Assembly: GCF_010119545.1 (NCBI RefSeq)
Contig: NZ_JAAEAA010000015.1
Span: 1 to 64,000 of the forward strand
Length of the DNA stretch: 64,000 nt
DNA from: Pontibacter fetidus
GTDB lineage: Bacteria > Bacteroidota > Bacteroidia > Cytophagales > Hymenobacteraceae
Reading direction: 5' to 3'
The notes below the pieces were generated by a model, which worked only from the letters and a program-made list of their open reading frames with translations, made no database searches and was not told where the DNA came from. Positions 1 through 8,778 of the stretch are shown here, piece by piece (the stretch's first letter is position 1; every line of letters begins with the position of its first letter). A program made the translations under genes and the position numbers.

Positions 1-1
1 C

Positions 2-118
2 CTATTGAAAAATATAGCCTTGAACATCGCCAGAAAATGTAGCTTCCACTCTATGAAGGATGCGATCACAGCTTTTGCCAACAAAATAACACTGATGGCT
101 AAATACATTAGAACTTAA
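2..118 (+). CDS. C-terminal tail of an unidentified protein (partial at window edge)
   Basis: One frame is open from the first bases to a TAA at 116-118 and encodes 38 residues, including ...NIALNIARK... and ending MAKYIRT. The composition looks like coding sequence, and the stop lies at the edge of a GC-rich intergenic repeat. The wording resembles the C-terminal end of some DDE transposases, but this is a weak impression from a short tail. The rest of the gene lies before the window. It may also be a chance open frame. Confidence 0.3.
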   Translation, partial: LLKNIALNIARKCSFHSMKDAITAFANKITLMAKYIRT

Positions 119-188
119 CGACCCTGCTCTCAAGAGGGGAATTTAGATACTGCTATAGTTAGGATCTATAGTTTCATAGTCGCAATTT

Positions 189-230
189 CACCTCACCCCA
201 ACCCTCTCCTAACAGGAGAGGGAGTTTTTA
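189..230. repeat. GC-rich intergenic hairpin repeat (CCCTCTCCT/AGGAGAGGG), copy 1
   Basis: CCCTCTCCT at 202-210 and AGGAGAGGG at 214-222 form a 9-bp perfect stem with a 3-base loop. A CACCTCACCCC lead stands on one side and a T-rich tract on the other. Three further copies lie at 18843-18888, 45066-45105 and 60881-60915. The T-tract after the stem could let it act as a terminator, but the dispersed copies mark it as a repeat family. Confidence 0.65.
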
Positions 231-275
231 TGCCTTTGCTATCGTATAAGCTAGAGTTCTATAGTTGACGTTTAA

Positions 276-302
276 CACCCCTATAGTCCCCTCAAGGGGA
301 CA
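276..302. repeat. Short GC-rich intergenic hairpin, CCCCT-Cu-AGGGG type
   Basis: The arms CCCCT and AGGGG form a small hairpin after a CACCCCTATAG lead. Relatives lie at 109-140, 34345-34560 and 60970-61010, all outside genes. These are dispersed intergenic repeats, and nothing in them suggests coding. Confidence 0.5.
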
Positions 303-355
303 GTTCTGCTAAAGCTATAGTTGTAATTATAGTTTTATAGGTACAGCCTAAAATG

Positions 356-709
356 GCACAGGTCGCGACCTGTCCCTACGAAACTATAGCCACGATAAAT
401 CTCGAAGCTTACCGATTCAAACTATAGTTAAGCTGTAGCTATGAGAAACGTATCAGTCTTTGGGTTGAGCGCCTTGTAAATATCTGGTGCCGTGAAGGCA
501 TTGCGACGAAGGAACAAAAGAGATTTGCACAGCGCGATGCCCGAAGACGAGGCCTCCCGGCCACGAGGGCACCAAAGCTAGATTGAAACTATAGATTTAT
601 AAAGCTCCCAGGATTACAAGAAATTTGAAAGGATAGCTTGGTTCAGATTGGAGAAAGCTTCAACTATAGTAATAAGAGGCTAGCAGGAGCTACGCACGCT
701 GCTAGGTCT
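356..709 (+). repeat. Long composite intergenic repeat, copy 1
   Basis: This is one of three copies of a composite element in the window; the others are at 18301-18712 (reverse) and 61057-61340. In order it holds a palindrome ACAGGTCGCGACCTGT (358-373), a CTATAG-rich linker, a core of 126 bp (454-579) with boxes GTCTTTGGG, GGTGCC, GCATTGCG, GCGCGATGC, CCCGAAGAC and GGGCACC, an AAGCTCCCAGGATT segment, and a 35-bp covarying hairpin at its end. The boxes pair: GTCTTTGGG with CCCGAAGAC (one G-U), GCATTGCG with CGCGATGC, GGTGCC with GGCACC. It has no convincing reading frame. Confidence 0.75.
675..709 (+). repeat. 35-bp covarying REP-like hairpin, copy A
   Basis: The stem arms are CTAGCAG and CTGCTAG around a 12-base loop, flanked by AGAGG and GTCT. 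It belongs to a six-member family in this window and uses the same stem sequence as the copy at 18301-18335. It ends the long composite repeat. Confidence 0.75.
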
Positions 710-735
710 AAACTGCCTGGTCTTTAACTTATAAA

Positions 736-2817
736 TCAATAACTCCCGTTATACTTCCTTACAAACCACTCCACAGAAACCAACGCTAACAACACCAAGA
801 ACAACCATTTCAAATCCACCATATCGCGGATATCTTCCTTGCTGTCGATAACAGGTTTATAGTTTGCTTTAAGAATATCTTGCTGGAGTTGTTTTAGCTG
901 ATTGGGGAAGTATAGGTTTGCACCGGTATTACTGGCGAGCTGATACAAAAGGTTATGGTCTGCCACGGCGTGCAGGGCTTCCAGTTGCAGTTCTTCTACC
1001 ATAAAATCGCCCTTGTCCTGCTGTAGTGAGTTGTTAATGCGGGCAGTGGCGGTATAGGTATAGCGCCCGCCGGGTAGGTTTCCGATAGTTACGCCCGTTT
1101 GGTTTTCTCCATTTGCAAAATTGAAGGTCTTTGTAGCACCGTTTTCATCAGTGATCTTCAGGTTTATATTTTGGCCGTAAACTGGTTCTAGCGCTTCGTT
1201 GTATGCTTCTGCTTCAAAAGTGATCTCGTCGTTGCTGGTATAGTCGTTTTGGGCAGGATATACGTTCAGACGTTTCTTATTACGTGGGGCGCTCAGCAAC
1301 TGCACCAGGTTCGTGATCAATTGGTCATACACTACAGGCTGTTGATTATTGGCTGCTTCGGCAATGCGCCATTGCCAGGTTCCGGAAGCCAGTAGCGTAG
1401 CGTTTCGGGTACTGCCTGTTGTTTGTACTGTTAATAATGGTTTGGTAGTGCGCACACGGCCTACTTGTTGGTAAAGCACCGTTTCTGTATTAGGAGCTAA
1501 TTTGTAATCGCCGAAAGGTACTGTTGCTGGCGGGTATTGCTGCAGGCGCTCGGTGGTTTCTTCAGCCACCTTAAATGTACTGAAGTTGGGATTTATAGCC
1601 GTTGTTACTTCATCAGCCTGCCCATTTGTGCTCACGCGCACCCCTGTATTCAATCGGTTAAAATCCTGTATATCGCTTTGTGGACCAAGTATAAACAGGC
1701 TTGGGATATTTTTCTGTCGGACTAAATTTAAAGCGGCATCGCCTCCGGCTGTTCTGCCCGGCAACTGGTGAAGTATAGCTACATCGTAATCCTGCTGCTT
1801 TAGCGAGGTGAGGCCAGGTATAAACAGCTCAGTTTCGTAGTTTTCGTTGGTTTCGATGGCGGCACGCAGGGCGTTAATATCGGGGTGTGGCGCAGCAGCG
1901 GCTATCAGTATCTTTATCTTTCCTTTTACCACATCGATGTAAGCATGCTTGGTATTGTTGATGGCTGTAAACTCCCCTTGCAGCGGTACTACTTCAACTT
2001 CGTAATGACGTTTGCCTAAACCACCTGCCATCACCTGAAAAGGCACCTGCTGTACAGCCTGCCCTTGCTTTAGAGTTATCGTTTTACGGTCTATCGCTTT
2101 GCCATTCTCTATTAAGGTAACAGCTACAGTTTTATTGCCAAAGCCCTGCTGCTCTACTTCTGCTTCCAACGGGAAACGGTTGCCACTATAGGTTACTTTA
2201 TTGTAGCGCAACGATGCCAGTACAATGTCTTTTTTAGGAACCGTATCACCCACAGCTACCGGGTAAATGCTATAGTTATAGTTGGCGTAGGTGGGTGAAA
2301 TACCCTGGTTCACGATACCATCGGAAAGAAGCACCACGCCAGCCAGGTTCTGGTTGCTATAATCGTTGCGAATGTTTTGTAGTAGCTGGCTCAGGTTAGT
2401 GGAGGGCGCACCAAACTGCACTTGTTCCAGTGTTTCGGGTTTGGTGGTGTCGCTTAGCGTGCGAATCTCTGTTTCGTAGCCGGCATCCTGTAGCCCGGTA
2501 AGTATAGTTTGTAATTCACGCTGAGCCTGATTTAACTGAACAGAATCAGAAAATAACTTTACTGACTGGGAATTATCTACCGCGAAAACTATAGTTGGTT
2601 TTATAGTTGTGTTGGAGATATAACGCACCATTGGCCCCAGTAGCAGGAAGCACAGAAAGCTGACCACCAAAAACCGTAGTACCGCCAGACTGTAGTTTAT
2701 ACTTTTAGACCACGGAGCTTTCTTACTATACAATAGCCACGCATACAGTGCACCCACAGCCAGGCAGGCAAGTATAAGCCACGGAGAATAAGTCGTTATC
2801 AGTCGGAAACTGTTCAA
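736..2817 (-). CDS. VWA-domain membrane protein
   Basis: The 693-residue protein has two N-terminal hydrophobic segments (about residues 11-30 and 43-62), a von Willebrand A-like domain, a long periplasmic part, and a final membrane segment (WLFLVLLALVSVEWF) before a short basic tail. The VWA part begins IVFAVDNSQS, a DxSxS-type metal site, and continues through VVLLSDGIVNQG. This layout is common in Bacteroidota, often near BatA/BatB-like genes, but no MoxR or Bat partner is seen here. VWA domains bind ligands through a divalent metal; the partner is unknown. It lies downstream of fabG on the same strand but behind a terminator, so it is probably transcribed alone. Confidence 0.8.
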   Translation of the reverse strand: MNSFRLITTYSPWLILACLAVGALYAWLLYSKKAPWSKSINYSLAVLRFLVVSFLCFLLLGPMVRYISNTTIKPTIVFAVDNSQSVKLFSDSVQLNQAQRELQTILTGLQDAGYETEIRTLSDTTKPETLEQVQFGAPSTNLSQLLQNIRNDYSNQNLAGVVLLSDGIVNQGISPTYANYNYSIYPVAVGDTVPKKDIVLASLRYNKVTYSGNRFPLEAEVEQQGFGNKTVAVTLIENGKAIDRKTITLKQGQAVQQVPFQVMAGGLGKRHYEVEVVPLQGEFTAINNTKHAYIDVVKGKIKILIAAAAPHPDINALRAAIETNENYETELFIPGLTSLKQQDYDVAILHQLPGRTAGGDAALNLVRQKNIPSLFILGPQSDIQDFNRLNTGVRVSTNGQADEVTTAINPNFSTFKVAEETTERLQQYPPATVPFGDYKLAPNTETVLYQQVGRVRTTKPLLTVQTTGSTRNATLLASGTWQWRIAEAANNQQPVVYDQLITNLVQLLSAPRNKKRLNVYPAQNDYTSNDEITFEAEAYNEALEPVYGQNINLKITDENGATKTFNFANGENQTGVTIGNLPGGRYTYTATARINNSLQQDKGDFMVEELQLEALHAVADHNLLYQLASNTGANLYFPNQLKQLQQDILKANYKPVIDSKEDIRDMVDLKWLFLVLLALVSVEWFVRKYNGSY

Positions 2818-2874
2818 GCGATTTTAGAATTTGAAGTATGGTTGGATGTCCTTTCAGCTAAAGATAAACAAAAA

Positions 2875-2911
2875 GACCAATGCTACTAACGATAACGTTA
2901 CAGCATTGGTC
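2875..2911 (-). terminator. Rho-independent terminator after fabG
   Basis: The arms GACCAATGCT (2875-2884) and AGCATTGGTC (2902-2911) form a 10-bp stem. On the minus strand it is followed by a T-run (TTTTTG). It lies about 60 bp after the fabG stop. Confidence 0.75.
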
Positions 2912-2972
2912 TTCATATAGTTTTACGAAGTATAAAATTAATTCATCATTCGTAATTAATCATTCCTAATTC

Positions 2973-3719
2973 TTAAGTCAGCATACCGCCATCAACCTGT
3001 AGTACCTGGCCAGTAATGTAAGAAGACTGGTCGGATGCAAGGAATACGGCGCAGTTCGCCACATCCTCAGGAGTACCACCACGTTTTAACGGAATCGCCT
3101 TTCTCCATTCGTCTACCACTTTCTGATCCAGCTCGCCGGTCATTTCGGTTTCTATAAAGCCTGGGGCAATTGCGTTGCAACGGATATTGCGTGAACCCAG
3201 CTCTAAAGCAACAGACTTGGTAAAGCCAATGCTACCTGCCTTAGACGCTGCATAGTTTGCCTGGCCTGCGTTACCTTTAATACCTACCACCGAAGTGATG
3301 TTGATGATAGAACCATACTTGGCACGCATCATGTGCTTGGTAGCGCCTTTGGTCAGGTTGAAAACAGATTTCAGGTTGGTGTTGATCACGGCATCCCACT
3401 GGTCTTCGGTCATGCGCATCAGCAAACCATCGCGGGTAATACCGGCGTTGTTTACCAGTATATCAATCTTGCCGAAATCAGCCACTACATCTTCTATCAG
3501 TTTGTCGGCCTGCGCGATGTCCGATGCATCGGAGCGGTAGCCTTTTGCTTTACCGCCGTTGGCAGTAAGTTCCTGCTCCAGGGCCTGTCCTTTTTCAACA
3601 CTTGATAAGTAGGTAAATGCTACCTGCGCGCCTTCTTCCACAAACTTCTGTGCAATGGCACGTCCTATTCCTTTTGATGCCCCGGTTACCAGAGCTACTT
3701 TTCCTTCTAATGCTTTCAT
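2973..3719 (-). CDS. fabG: 3-oxoacyl-[acyl-carrier-protein] reductase FabG
   Basis: It is an NADPH-dependent reductase of the fatty-acid elongation cycle, reducing 3-oxoacyl-ACP to 3-hydroxyacyl-ACP in the cytoplasm. The 248-residue protein is a classical short-chain dehydrogenase: cofactor motif GASKGIG at residues 13-19, NNAG at 90-93, and the active-site set Asn115, Ser143, Tyr156, Lys160. The C-terminal SSYITGQVLQVDGGM is typical of FabG. I start at the ATG at 3717-3719 (MKALEGKVALVTG), because the longer frame adds 22 residues that do not match the family. No other fatty-acid genes are adjacent, so other SDR substrates remain possible, but the match to FabG is strong. Confidence 0.92.
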   Translation of the reverse strand: MKALEGKVALVTGASKGIGRAIAQKFVEEGAQVAFTYLSSVEKGQALEQELTANGGKAKGYRSDASDIAQADKLIEDVVADFGKIDILVNNAGITRDGLLMRMTEDQWDAVINTNLKSVFNLTKGATKHMMRAKYGSIINITSVVGIKGNAGQANYAASKAGSIGFTKSVALELGSRNIRCNAIAPGFIETEMTGELDQKVVDEWRKAIPLKRGGTPEDVANCAVFLASDQSSYITGQVLQVDGGMLT

Positions 3720-3998
3720 AAGCACCAAAGTTATAAAAGATTTTTTAAAGCAATAATGCTCCTGCGGCCAACTACAGAAAAACAACTATAAATAACTGAA
3801 CTATAGTTACATAGCAAAAACACTACACTTTTATAGTACAATCCTGCTTTACGACAAGTGCAAACTTAAATGCTAAATCAGGTATAGCAAAAATCAGCGT
3901 AACTGATTTATAATCTGATTATTGTATTGACATTTATTTTTATTTCTATTGCTTAAGCTATATTTTCGCACATAATTTCAATTTTAAGCCAGTTAGTA

Positions 3999-5324
3999 AT
4001 GTTCAAACGTAGTATCAGCCTAGCCACCCTGATAGCTATATCAATGTTAGTGTTTTTCACAGTAGTACAAAACCTGACTTTCGAAAAAGCCAGTGCCCAG
4101 AGCAAACCAAACGCACCAGCACAACCAGTTCAGCCTACCAAAGTAAAAGCTCCTGCACCTATAGTTTATGGTATCCCAACCGACTCGCTGGAGATAGTGG
4201 AAGCAACTGTAAAACGTGGCGAAAACCTATCGGAGATACTGGATGAATATAACATTTCGCTGACGACTATTTCAGAACTGGCAAAAAAATCAAGAGAAGT
4301 TTTTAACGTGCGCCGCATCAGCGCTAACCGCAACTATACCATTCTGCACCTGCCAGATTCCGGCAAAACAGCTCAATACTTTATTTATGAGCCCAGCGAA
4401 ACCGAATATGTGATCTACGACCTGCGCGGCGACCTGAATGTAATCCTGGAGAAAAGAAAAGTAGACACCGTTGAAAGAGCAGTAGCCGGTATCATCCAGA
4501 ATTCGCTGTTCGATGCATTGATTGAAGCCGGAGGCTCTGCGCAACTGGTAAACCACTTTGCTGATATTTATGCCTGGCGCCTGGACCTGAACCGCATACA
4601 GCCCGGCGATAAGTTTAAGCTGATCTATGATGAGCATGTGGTAAATGGTGAAACCATCGGCTTTGGTAAAATAAAGTCAGCTTATTTTGAGCACGAAGGA
4701 AAAGAAATTTATGCAATTGGTTTCAGCGAAGGCAAAAGCATGGGTTACTACGACCAGGACGGAAAAAGTCTGAAAAGAGCATTTTTGCGTGAGCCCCTGG
4801 AGTATAGTCGTGTTAGTTCCCGCTTCTCTAAAAACCGTTTTCACCCGGTACAGAAGCGATACAAAGCCCATCTGGGTACTGACTTTGCAGCCCGCCAGGG
4901 CACTCCTATCCGTACGGTTGGCGATGGCGTGGTGTTGGAAGCAAAGTATACCAGCGGCAATGGCTATTATGTAAAGATCAAACACAACAAAACTTACACT
5001 ACCCAATACCTGCACATGTCGAGGTTTGCAAAAGGCATGCGCCCGGGCAAACGCGTAGTACAAGGCCAGACGATCGGGTATGTAGGCAGCACTGGTCTGG
5101 CTACCGGCCCGCACCTGTGCTACCGCTTCTGGAAAAATGGCCGCCAGGTTGATGCACTTCGCGTAAAACTGCCTTCTGCCAACCCGATCAGCAAAAAGAA
5201 CATGGATGAGTTTGAGGAACTGAAAGAAGCAACTATAAACCAGATGCAGGCCCTCGACCTAAATGGCACCAAACCACAGGAATTGCTGGCATCCGACAAA
5301 CAGGAAGCACAAAAAGGAGCATAG
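3999..5324 (+). CDS. M23-family murein endopeptidase with LysM-like domain
   Basis: The 441-residue protein has an N-terminal hydrophobic anchor or signal (about residues 6-25, LATLIAISMLVFFTVV). An OapA/LysM-like domain follows (about 60-115, VKRGENLSEILDEYNIS), and a C-terminal M23 (LytM) zinc peptidase domain at about 280-390. The zinc and catalytic residues are visible: His291 and Asp295 in HLGTD, His339 in QYLHMS, and His372 in GPHLCYR. The layout matches MepM (YebM)-type enzymes that cut peptidoglycan cross-links in the periplasm. A short polar tail follows the domain. It is transcribed alone, with a terminator just after the stop. Confidence 0.9.
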   Translation: MFKRSISLATLIAISMLVFFTVVQNLTFEKASAQSKPNAPAQPVQPTKVKAPAPIVYGIPTDSLEIVEATVKRGENLSEILDEYNISLTTISELAKKSREVFNVRRISANRNYTILHLPDSGKTAQYFIYEPSETEYVIYDLRGDLNVILEKRKVDTVERAVAGIIQNSLFDALIEAGGSAQLVNHFADIYAWRLDLNRIQPGDKFKLIYDEHVVNGETIGFGKIKSAYFEHEGKEIYAIGFSEGKSMGYYDQDGKSLKRAFLREPLEYSRVSSRFSKNRFHPVQKRYKAHLGTDFAARQGTPIRTVGDGVVLEAKYTSGNGYYVKIKHNKTYTTQYLHMSRFAKGMRPGKRVVQGQTIGYVGSTGLATGPHLCYRFWKNGRQVDALRVKLPSANPISKKNMDEFEELKEATINQMQALDLNGTKPQELLASDKQEAQKGA

Positions 5325-5355
5325 GACTAACTATAGTGAAACATGGTTCAGGAAG

Positions 5356-5390
5356 GGCGCAGCTTTTAGTTGCGCTTTTTCTGTTTGTCT
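5356..5390 (+). terminator. Rho-independent terminator after the M23 peptidase
   Basis: The arms GCGCA and TGCGC with an AT-rich loop are followed by TTTTTCTGTTTG, about 35 bp after the stop codon. The spacer beyond (5391-5640) holds a fragment like TCAGGATTTACAGGAT, also seen at about 18280, and no gene. Confidence 0.6.
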
Positions 5391-5642
5391 GAATCAGGAT
5401 TTACAGGATGTAAAAGGATTGAAAAGGATTTTAGTGTACAAGCTATTAATTGCTGGCGCGAGTTTGTAACTCGTGTCTTACAAGAAGTTAATTTTTTTGT
5501 CATCCTGAAAGGATCTTTGGGTCGGAAGTATAGGCCTAACCTATTTGCAGCAATAGTTCTTAAAATGCCAGTGGCCACACCTTAGATTGAAAGAATGAAT
5601 CAGCACTATCTATAAGCTCACAGTTTGTTGCTTAATATTTCG

Positions 5643-5650
5643 TAATTTTG
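5643..5650 (+). promoter_or_regulatory. Bacteroidota-type -7 box upstream of thiL
   Basis: TAATTTTG matches the Bacteroidota primary sigma -7 consensus TAnnTTTG and lies 26 bp before the thiL ATG. A TTG-like -33 at the ideal spacing is not clear, so this is a partial promoter call. Confidence 0.45.
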
Positions 5651-5675
5651 CAGCCATTCCATTTAAGATAGAACT

Positions 5676-6701
5676 ATGAGTGAGCTAACCCCACTAAGCG
5701 AAGTAGGTGAGTTTGGACTGATCAGACGCATAAAAGAGCAAGTTGTGTTGCAGCAACCCTCCACAATAAAAGGTATTGGCGACGATGCTGCTATAATTGA
5801 GCCCGTAGAAAAGCAACTGGTTATAACCAGCGACATGATGCTGGAAGGGGTACATTTTGACCTTACCTTTTGCCCTCTGAAGCACCTGGGTTATAAAGCC
5901 GTAGCTGTAAACGTATCGGATGTGGCGGCTATGAACGCCAAACCTACCCAGATTACAGTGAACATAGCCGTTGGCGCACGCTATACTGTAGAAGCCATTG
6001 ATGAACTATACGAAGGCATCAGGCTGGCTTGCGAAAACTATAAAGTAGACTTGGTTGGCGGCGATACAACTTCCTCTAGAGCAGGTTTGGTAATAAGTAT
6101 AACGGCTATCGGTGAAGTGGCCAAAGGCGAAGCAGTGTTGCGCAGCGGGGCAAAAGTAAACGATCTGATTTGTTTGACGGGTGATATTGGCGCAGCATAT
6201 ATGGGTTTACAGATACTGGAGCGCGAAAAGCAGGCTTTTATGGCAGATCCGGAAATGCAGCCTGAACTCGAAAAGCATGAATACATAGTTGGTCGCCAGC
6301 TTCGCCCGGAAGCACGTATGGATGTCATTCACGAGCTGAAAGAGATCGGCGTGAAACCAACTTCCATGATCGATGTGTCGGATGGGCTGGCATCGGAGTT
6401 GATGCATATTTGTTCACAATCTGGTGTAGGTGCTACCATTTACCGCGAAAACCTGCCTGCAGACGAGCAGATGTTGGAAGCTGCTATGGAATTTAACCTG
6501 GACCCGGTTATGTGTATGCTGAACGGTGGCGAAGACTACGAACTGCTGTTCACTGCTCCTCTATCAGATTACGACAAGCTAAAGAATCACCCGGATATCA
6601 GCATTATCGGTAAAATTACGGAAGCCAGCGAAGGCATCAACATGGCCAACAAACATGGTCAGTCGTTCCCGCTTAAAGCCCAAGGTTGGACGCATTTTTA
6701 A
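5676..6701 (+). CDS. thiL: Thiamine-monophosphate kinase ThiL
   Basis: ThiL uses ATP to phosphorylate thiamine monophosphate to thiamine diphosphate, the last step to the active cofactor, in the cytoplasm. The 341-residue length fits the family. Family motifs appear in order: GIGDDAAII near residue 33, DMMLEGVHFD near 51, VGGDTTSS near 125, DVSDGLASEL near 233 and LNGGEDYELLF near 290. These acidic motifs bind Mg-ATP. No other thiamine genes are next to it. A bidirectional terminator separates it from the convergent unknown gene at 6821. Confidence 0.95.
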   Translation: MSELTPLSEVGEFGLIRRIKEQVVLQQPSTIKGIGDDAAIIEPVEKQLVITSDMMLEGVHFDLTFCPLKHLGYKAVAVNVSDVAAMNAKPTQITVNIAVGARYTVEAIDELYEGIRLACENYKVDLVGGDTTSSRAGLVISITAIGEVAKGEAVLRSGAKVNDLICLTGDIGAAYMGLQILEREKQAFMADPEMQPELEKHEYIVGRQLRPEARMDVIHELKEIGVKPTSMIDVSDGLASELMHICSQSGVGATIYRENLPADEQMLEAAMEFNLDPVMCMLNGGEDYELLFTAPLSDYDKLKNHPDISIIGKITEASEGINMANKHGQSFPLKAQGWTHF

Positions 6702-6740
6702 TCTATTTGAAAAAAACTATTTGACATTGAACAATAGATA

Positions 6741-6780
6741 AAAACAAAAAGAGAAGCCGATTAAGCTTCTCTTTTTGTTT
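6741..6780. terminator. Bidirectional terminator between thiL and the 6821 gene
   Basis: The arms AAAAAGAGAAGC and GCTTCTCTTTTT form a long stem with A-rich and T-rich flanks, so it can stop transcription from either side. It sits between convergent genes. Confidence 0.8.
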
Positions 6781-6820
6781 AATACAACTATAGTTTTCCC
6801 CTTTGACTTTTATCAAAACC

Positions 6821-7189
6821 TTAATCTTCCGGATAAGGAATAAACACGAAGTTCTGAAACTCGCCGTCAACTACAAAAAGGCAGCAGAACTCATCAGCGT
6901 CTTTATAAGCAGCTTTAAAATCTTCTACGCGATCTTCCAGTACCAATTGGCGCTGCATAAAATCTTCGAGGTACGATGCGTTGATGTTCCACTCCAAAGC
7001 CAGTTCTTCCTTAGCTAAAAAATTGGAGCCAACCGGCACCTGCGTTCTGCTGAACACAAAGATCGGGTACTTGGAAATGTTTCGCTTGCGCACCTGGTAA
7101 GAGGCTTCGCGCAATGTTTCGGCCACCACTACAAAATCCTTCGAAATGGTGCCCAGGTATTTACCGTTTAATTCCGGATCGTTTTCCAT
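6821..7189 (-). CDS. Conserved hypothetical protein (122 aa)
   Basis: I do not recognise a named family with certainty. The protein is soluble, acidic, without signal peptide or membrane segment, and rich in aromatic residues in its C-terminal half (FCCLFVVDGEFQNFVFIPYPED). It begins seven bases after the rlmD stop on the same strand, so it is probably co-transcribed with that rRNA methyltransferase. A convergent terminator lies beyond its 3' end. It may be a Cytophagales-specific protein; a function cannot be given. Confidence 0.7.
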   Translation of the reverse strand: MENDPELNGKYLGTISKDFVVVAETLREASYQVRKRNISKYPIFVFSRTQVPVGSNFLAKEELALEWNINASYLEDFMQRQLVLEDRVEDFKAAYKDADEFCCLFVVDGEFQNFVFIPYPED

Positions 7190-7195
7190 CGTATC

Positions 7196-8635
7196 TTATT
7201 TTGCAGTTAGTAAAACTATATTTTCAACTTTTGCAGTTAGTAAAACTATATTTTCAACGTGATGGGTCTGCGGAAACATATCCACAGGCTGCACACGCGC
7301 TACATCATACTTATCAGATAACAACTCCAGGTCGCGGGCCTGCGTGGCCGGGTTACAGCTTACATAAACTATACGGTCGGCGTGCACCTGCAGCAGTTTT
7401 TCAATCACATCCGGGTGCATGCCAGCGCGCGGTGGATCTGTAATCACTACTTCCGGTCTGCCATGGCGTTCAATCAGTTCATCCGACAGAATGTCTTTCA
7501 TATCACCAGCATAAAAAGTAGTGTTAGTGATATTGTTAAGTTCTGAGTTGATTTTGGCATCTTCGATAGCGCTTGGCACATATTCGATACCGATTACTTC
7601 TTTCGCTTGATGGGCTACAAAGTTGGCTATAGTTCCGGCGCCTGTGTACAGGTCATACACCAGTTCGTTACCTGTTAAGCCAGCAAACTCGCGCGTTAAA
7701 CGGTATAGCTCGTAAGCCTGGTCGGCGTTGGTCTGGTAAAACGACTTCGGCCCCACCTGGAAACGAATATCCTCCATCTGCTCGTAAATGTACGGCTGGC
7801 CTTTGTAGCAGATCACTTCCTGGTCGTGGAAGGTATCGTTCATTTTCGGATTCACCACATACTGCAACGACGTGATCTCAGGGAACTTGGCGTATAAGTC
7901 GTCCAGGATGCCAACTATAGCTTCCTGGTCATCATACTTTACTAACAGTATCACCATAAGGTCGCCGGTGTTCGCTGTACGAACTATAAGGTTACGCAGG
8001 AAACCGGTTTGCTTCACCGCATCATAATACTCCATACCTTTTGCACGGGTATAATCGCGAACAGCTAATCGAATGGCGTTGGATGGATCAGGTTGCAGGT
8101 AACAGTGCTGAATATCCAGAATCTTATCGAAGCGACCGGGCATATGAAAGCCCAGCGCATTGCGGTCATAGTTCTCACCAGACTGAATCTGCTCGTTGGT
8201 CAGCCAGCCAAAGCTCGAGAATGTGAATTCCAGTTTATTGCGGTAGAACTTATCCTGTTTAGAACCAAGTATAGGATCAAAAGCCGGAAGCGCTACTTTA
8301 CCAATTCGCTCGAGGTTATCTTTTACCTGTTTCTCTTTATAGTAAAGTTGTGTGTCGTAACCAATGTGCTGCCACTTGCAACCGCCGCAAATACCGAAGT
8401 GCTCACAAAAAGGCTGCACGCGCAACTCAGAATACTCTCTGAACTGCACAGGCACAGCTTCCATAAAGCTCTTCTTCTTTTTGGTAACACGCAGGTCTAC
8501 CACGTCGCCGGGAGCCACGCCGCCCACAAAAATTACCAAGTTGTTATGGCGCGCCAGACATTTGCCCTCAGCCACCATCTCTTCTATCTTAATGTTTTCG
8601 AGTATCTCGAAATGCTTTTGCTTCTTCTTTCTCAC
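7196..8635 (-). CDS. rlmD: 23S rRNA (uracil-5-)-methyltransferase, RlmD/RumA family
   Basis: It is an S-adenosylmethionine-dependent enzyme that methylates a uracil C5 in rRNA. An N-terminal TRAM domain (about residues 10-70) precedes the Fe-S cysteines (CEHFGICGGC, with a further Cys in QHCY) and the methyltransferase fold (YDLYTGAGTIANF). The catalytic Cys lies in VYVSCNPAT. The start is GTG at 8633-8635; a -7-like TAATTTTG on the minus strand (8643-8650) lies directly before it and argues against a longer form. Oddly, the C-terminus carries VENIVLLTAK twice because of a perfect 30-bp tandem duplication ending at the stop. RlmD versus other RumA subtypes cannot be settled here. Confidence 0.9.
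   Translation of the reverse strand: MRKKKQKHFEILENIKIEEMVAEGKCLARHNNLVIFVGGVAPGDVVDLRVTKKKKSFMEAVPVQFREYSELRVQPFCEHFGICGGCKWQHIGYDTQLYYKEKQVKDNLERIGKVALPAFDPILGSKQDKFYRNKLEFTFSSFGWLTNEQIQSGENYDRNALGFHMPGRFDKILDIQHCYLQPDPSNAIRLAVRDYTRAKGMEYYDAVKQTGFLRNLIVRTANTGDLMVILLVKYDDQEAIVGILDDLYAKFPEITSLQYVVNPKMNDTFHDQEVICYKGQPYIYEQMEDIRFQVGPKSFYQTNADQAYELYRLTREFAGLTGNELVYDLYTGAGTIANFVAHQAKEVIGIEYVPSAIEDAKINSELNNITNTTFYAGDMKDILSDELIERHGRPEVVITDPPRAGMHPDVIEKLLQVHADRIVYVSCNPATQARDLELLSDKYDVARVQPVDMFPQTHHVENIVLLTAKVENIVLLTAK
7199..7258. repeat. Perfect 30-bp tandem duplication at the 3' end of rlmD
   Basis: Units 7199-7228 and 7229-7258 are identical. The unit length is a multiple of three, so the duplication is in frame and adds ten residues (VENIVLLTAK) to the protein end. 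The absence of any difference between units suggests it is recent. Confidence 0.9.
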
Positions 8636-8727
8636 GATGCTGCAAAATTAGCTAATTTTTGGGATTTAGCTTTTGGTTTTAGTAATAGAGCCGGAGTTAT
8701 AACCTGAAACCAACTATAAATCAAAAA

Positions 8728-8749
8728 GACAGCCACCTGAGCAGCTGTC
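8728..8749 (-). terminator. Terminator after pepE
   Basis: GACAGC (8728-8733) and GCTGTC (8744-8749) form a stem; with flanking AA/TT pairs it extends to eight. On the minus strand it is followed by TTTTTGATTT. It lies about 30 bp after the pepE stop. Confidence 0.65.
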
Positions 8750-8778
8750 TTCTTACTTTTTTAAGATAAAATTCTATT

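Noticed and set aside
2-118. A transposase end at the window start
   Set aside because: The tail is too short to assign to a transposase. I kept it only as a low-confidence partial frame.
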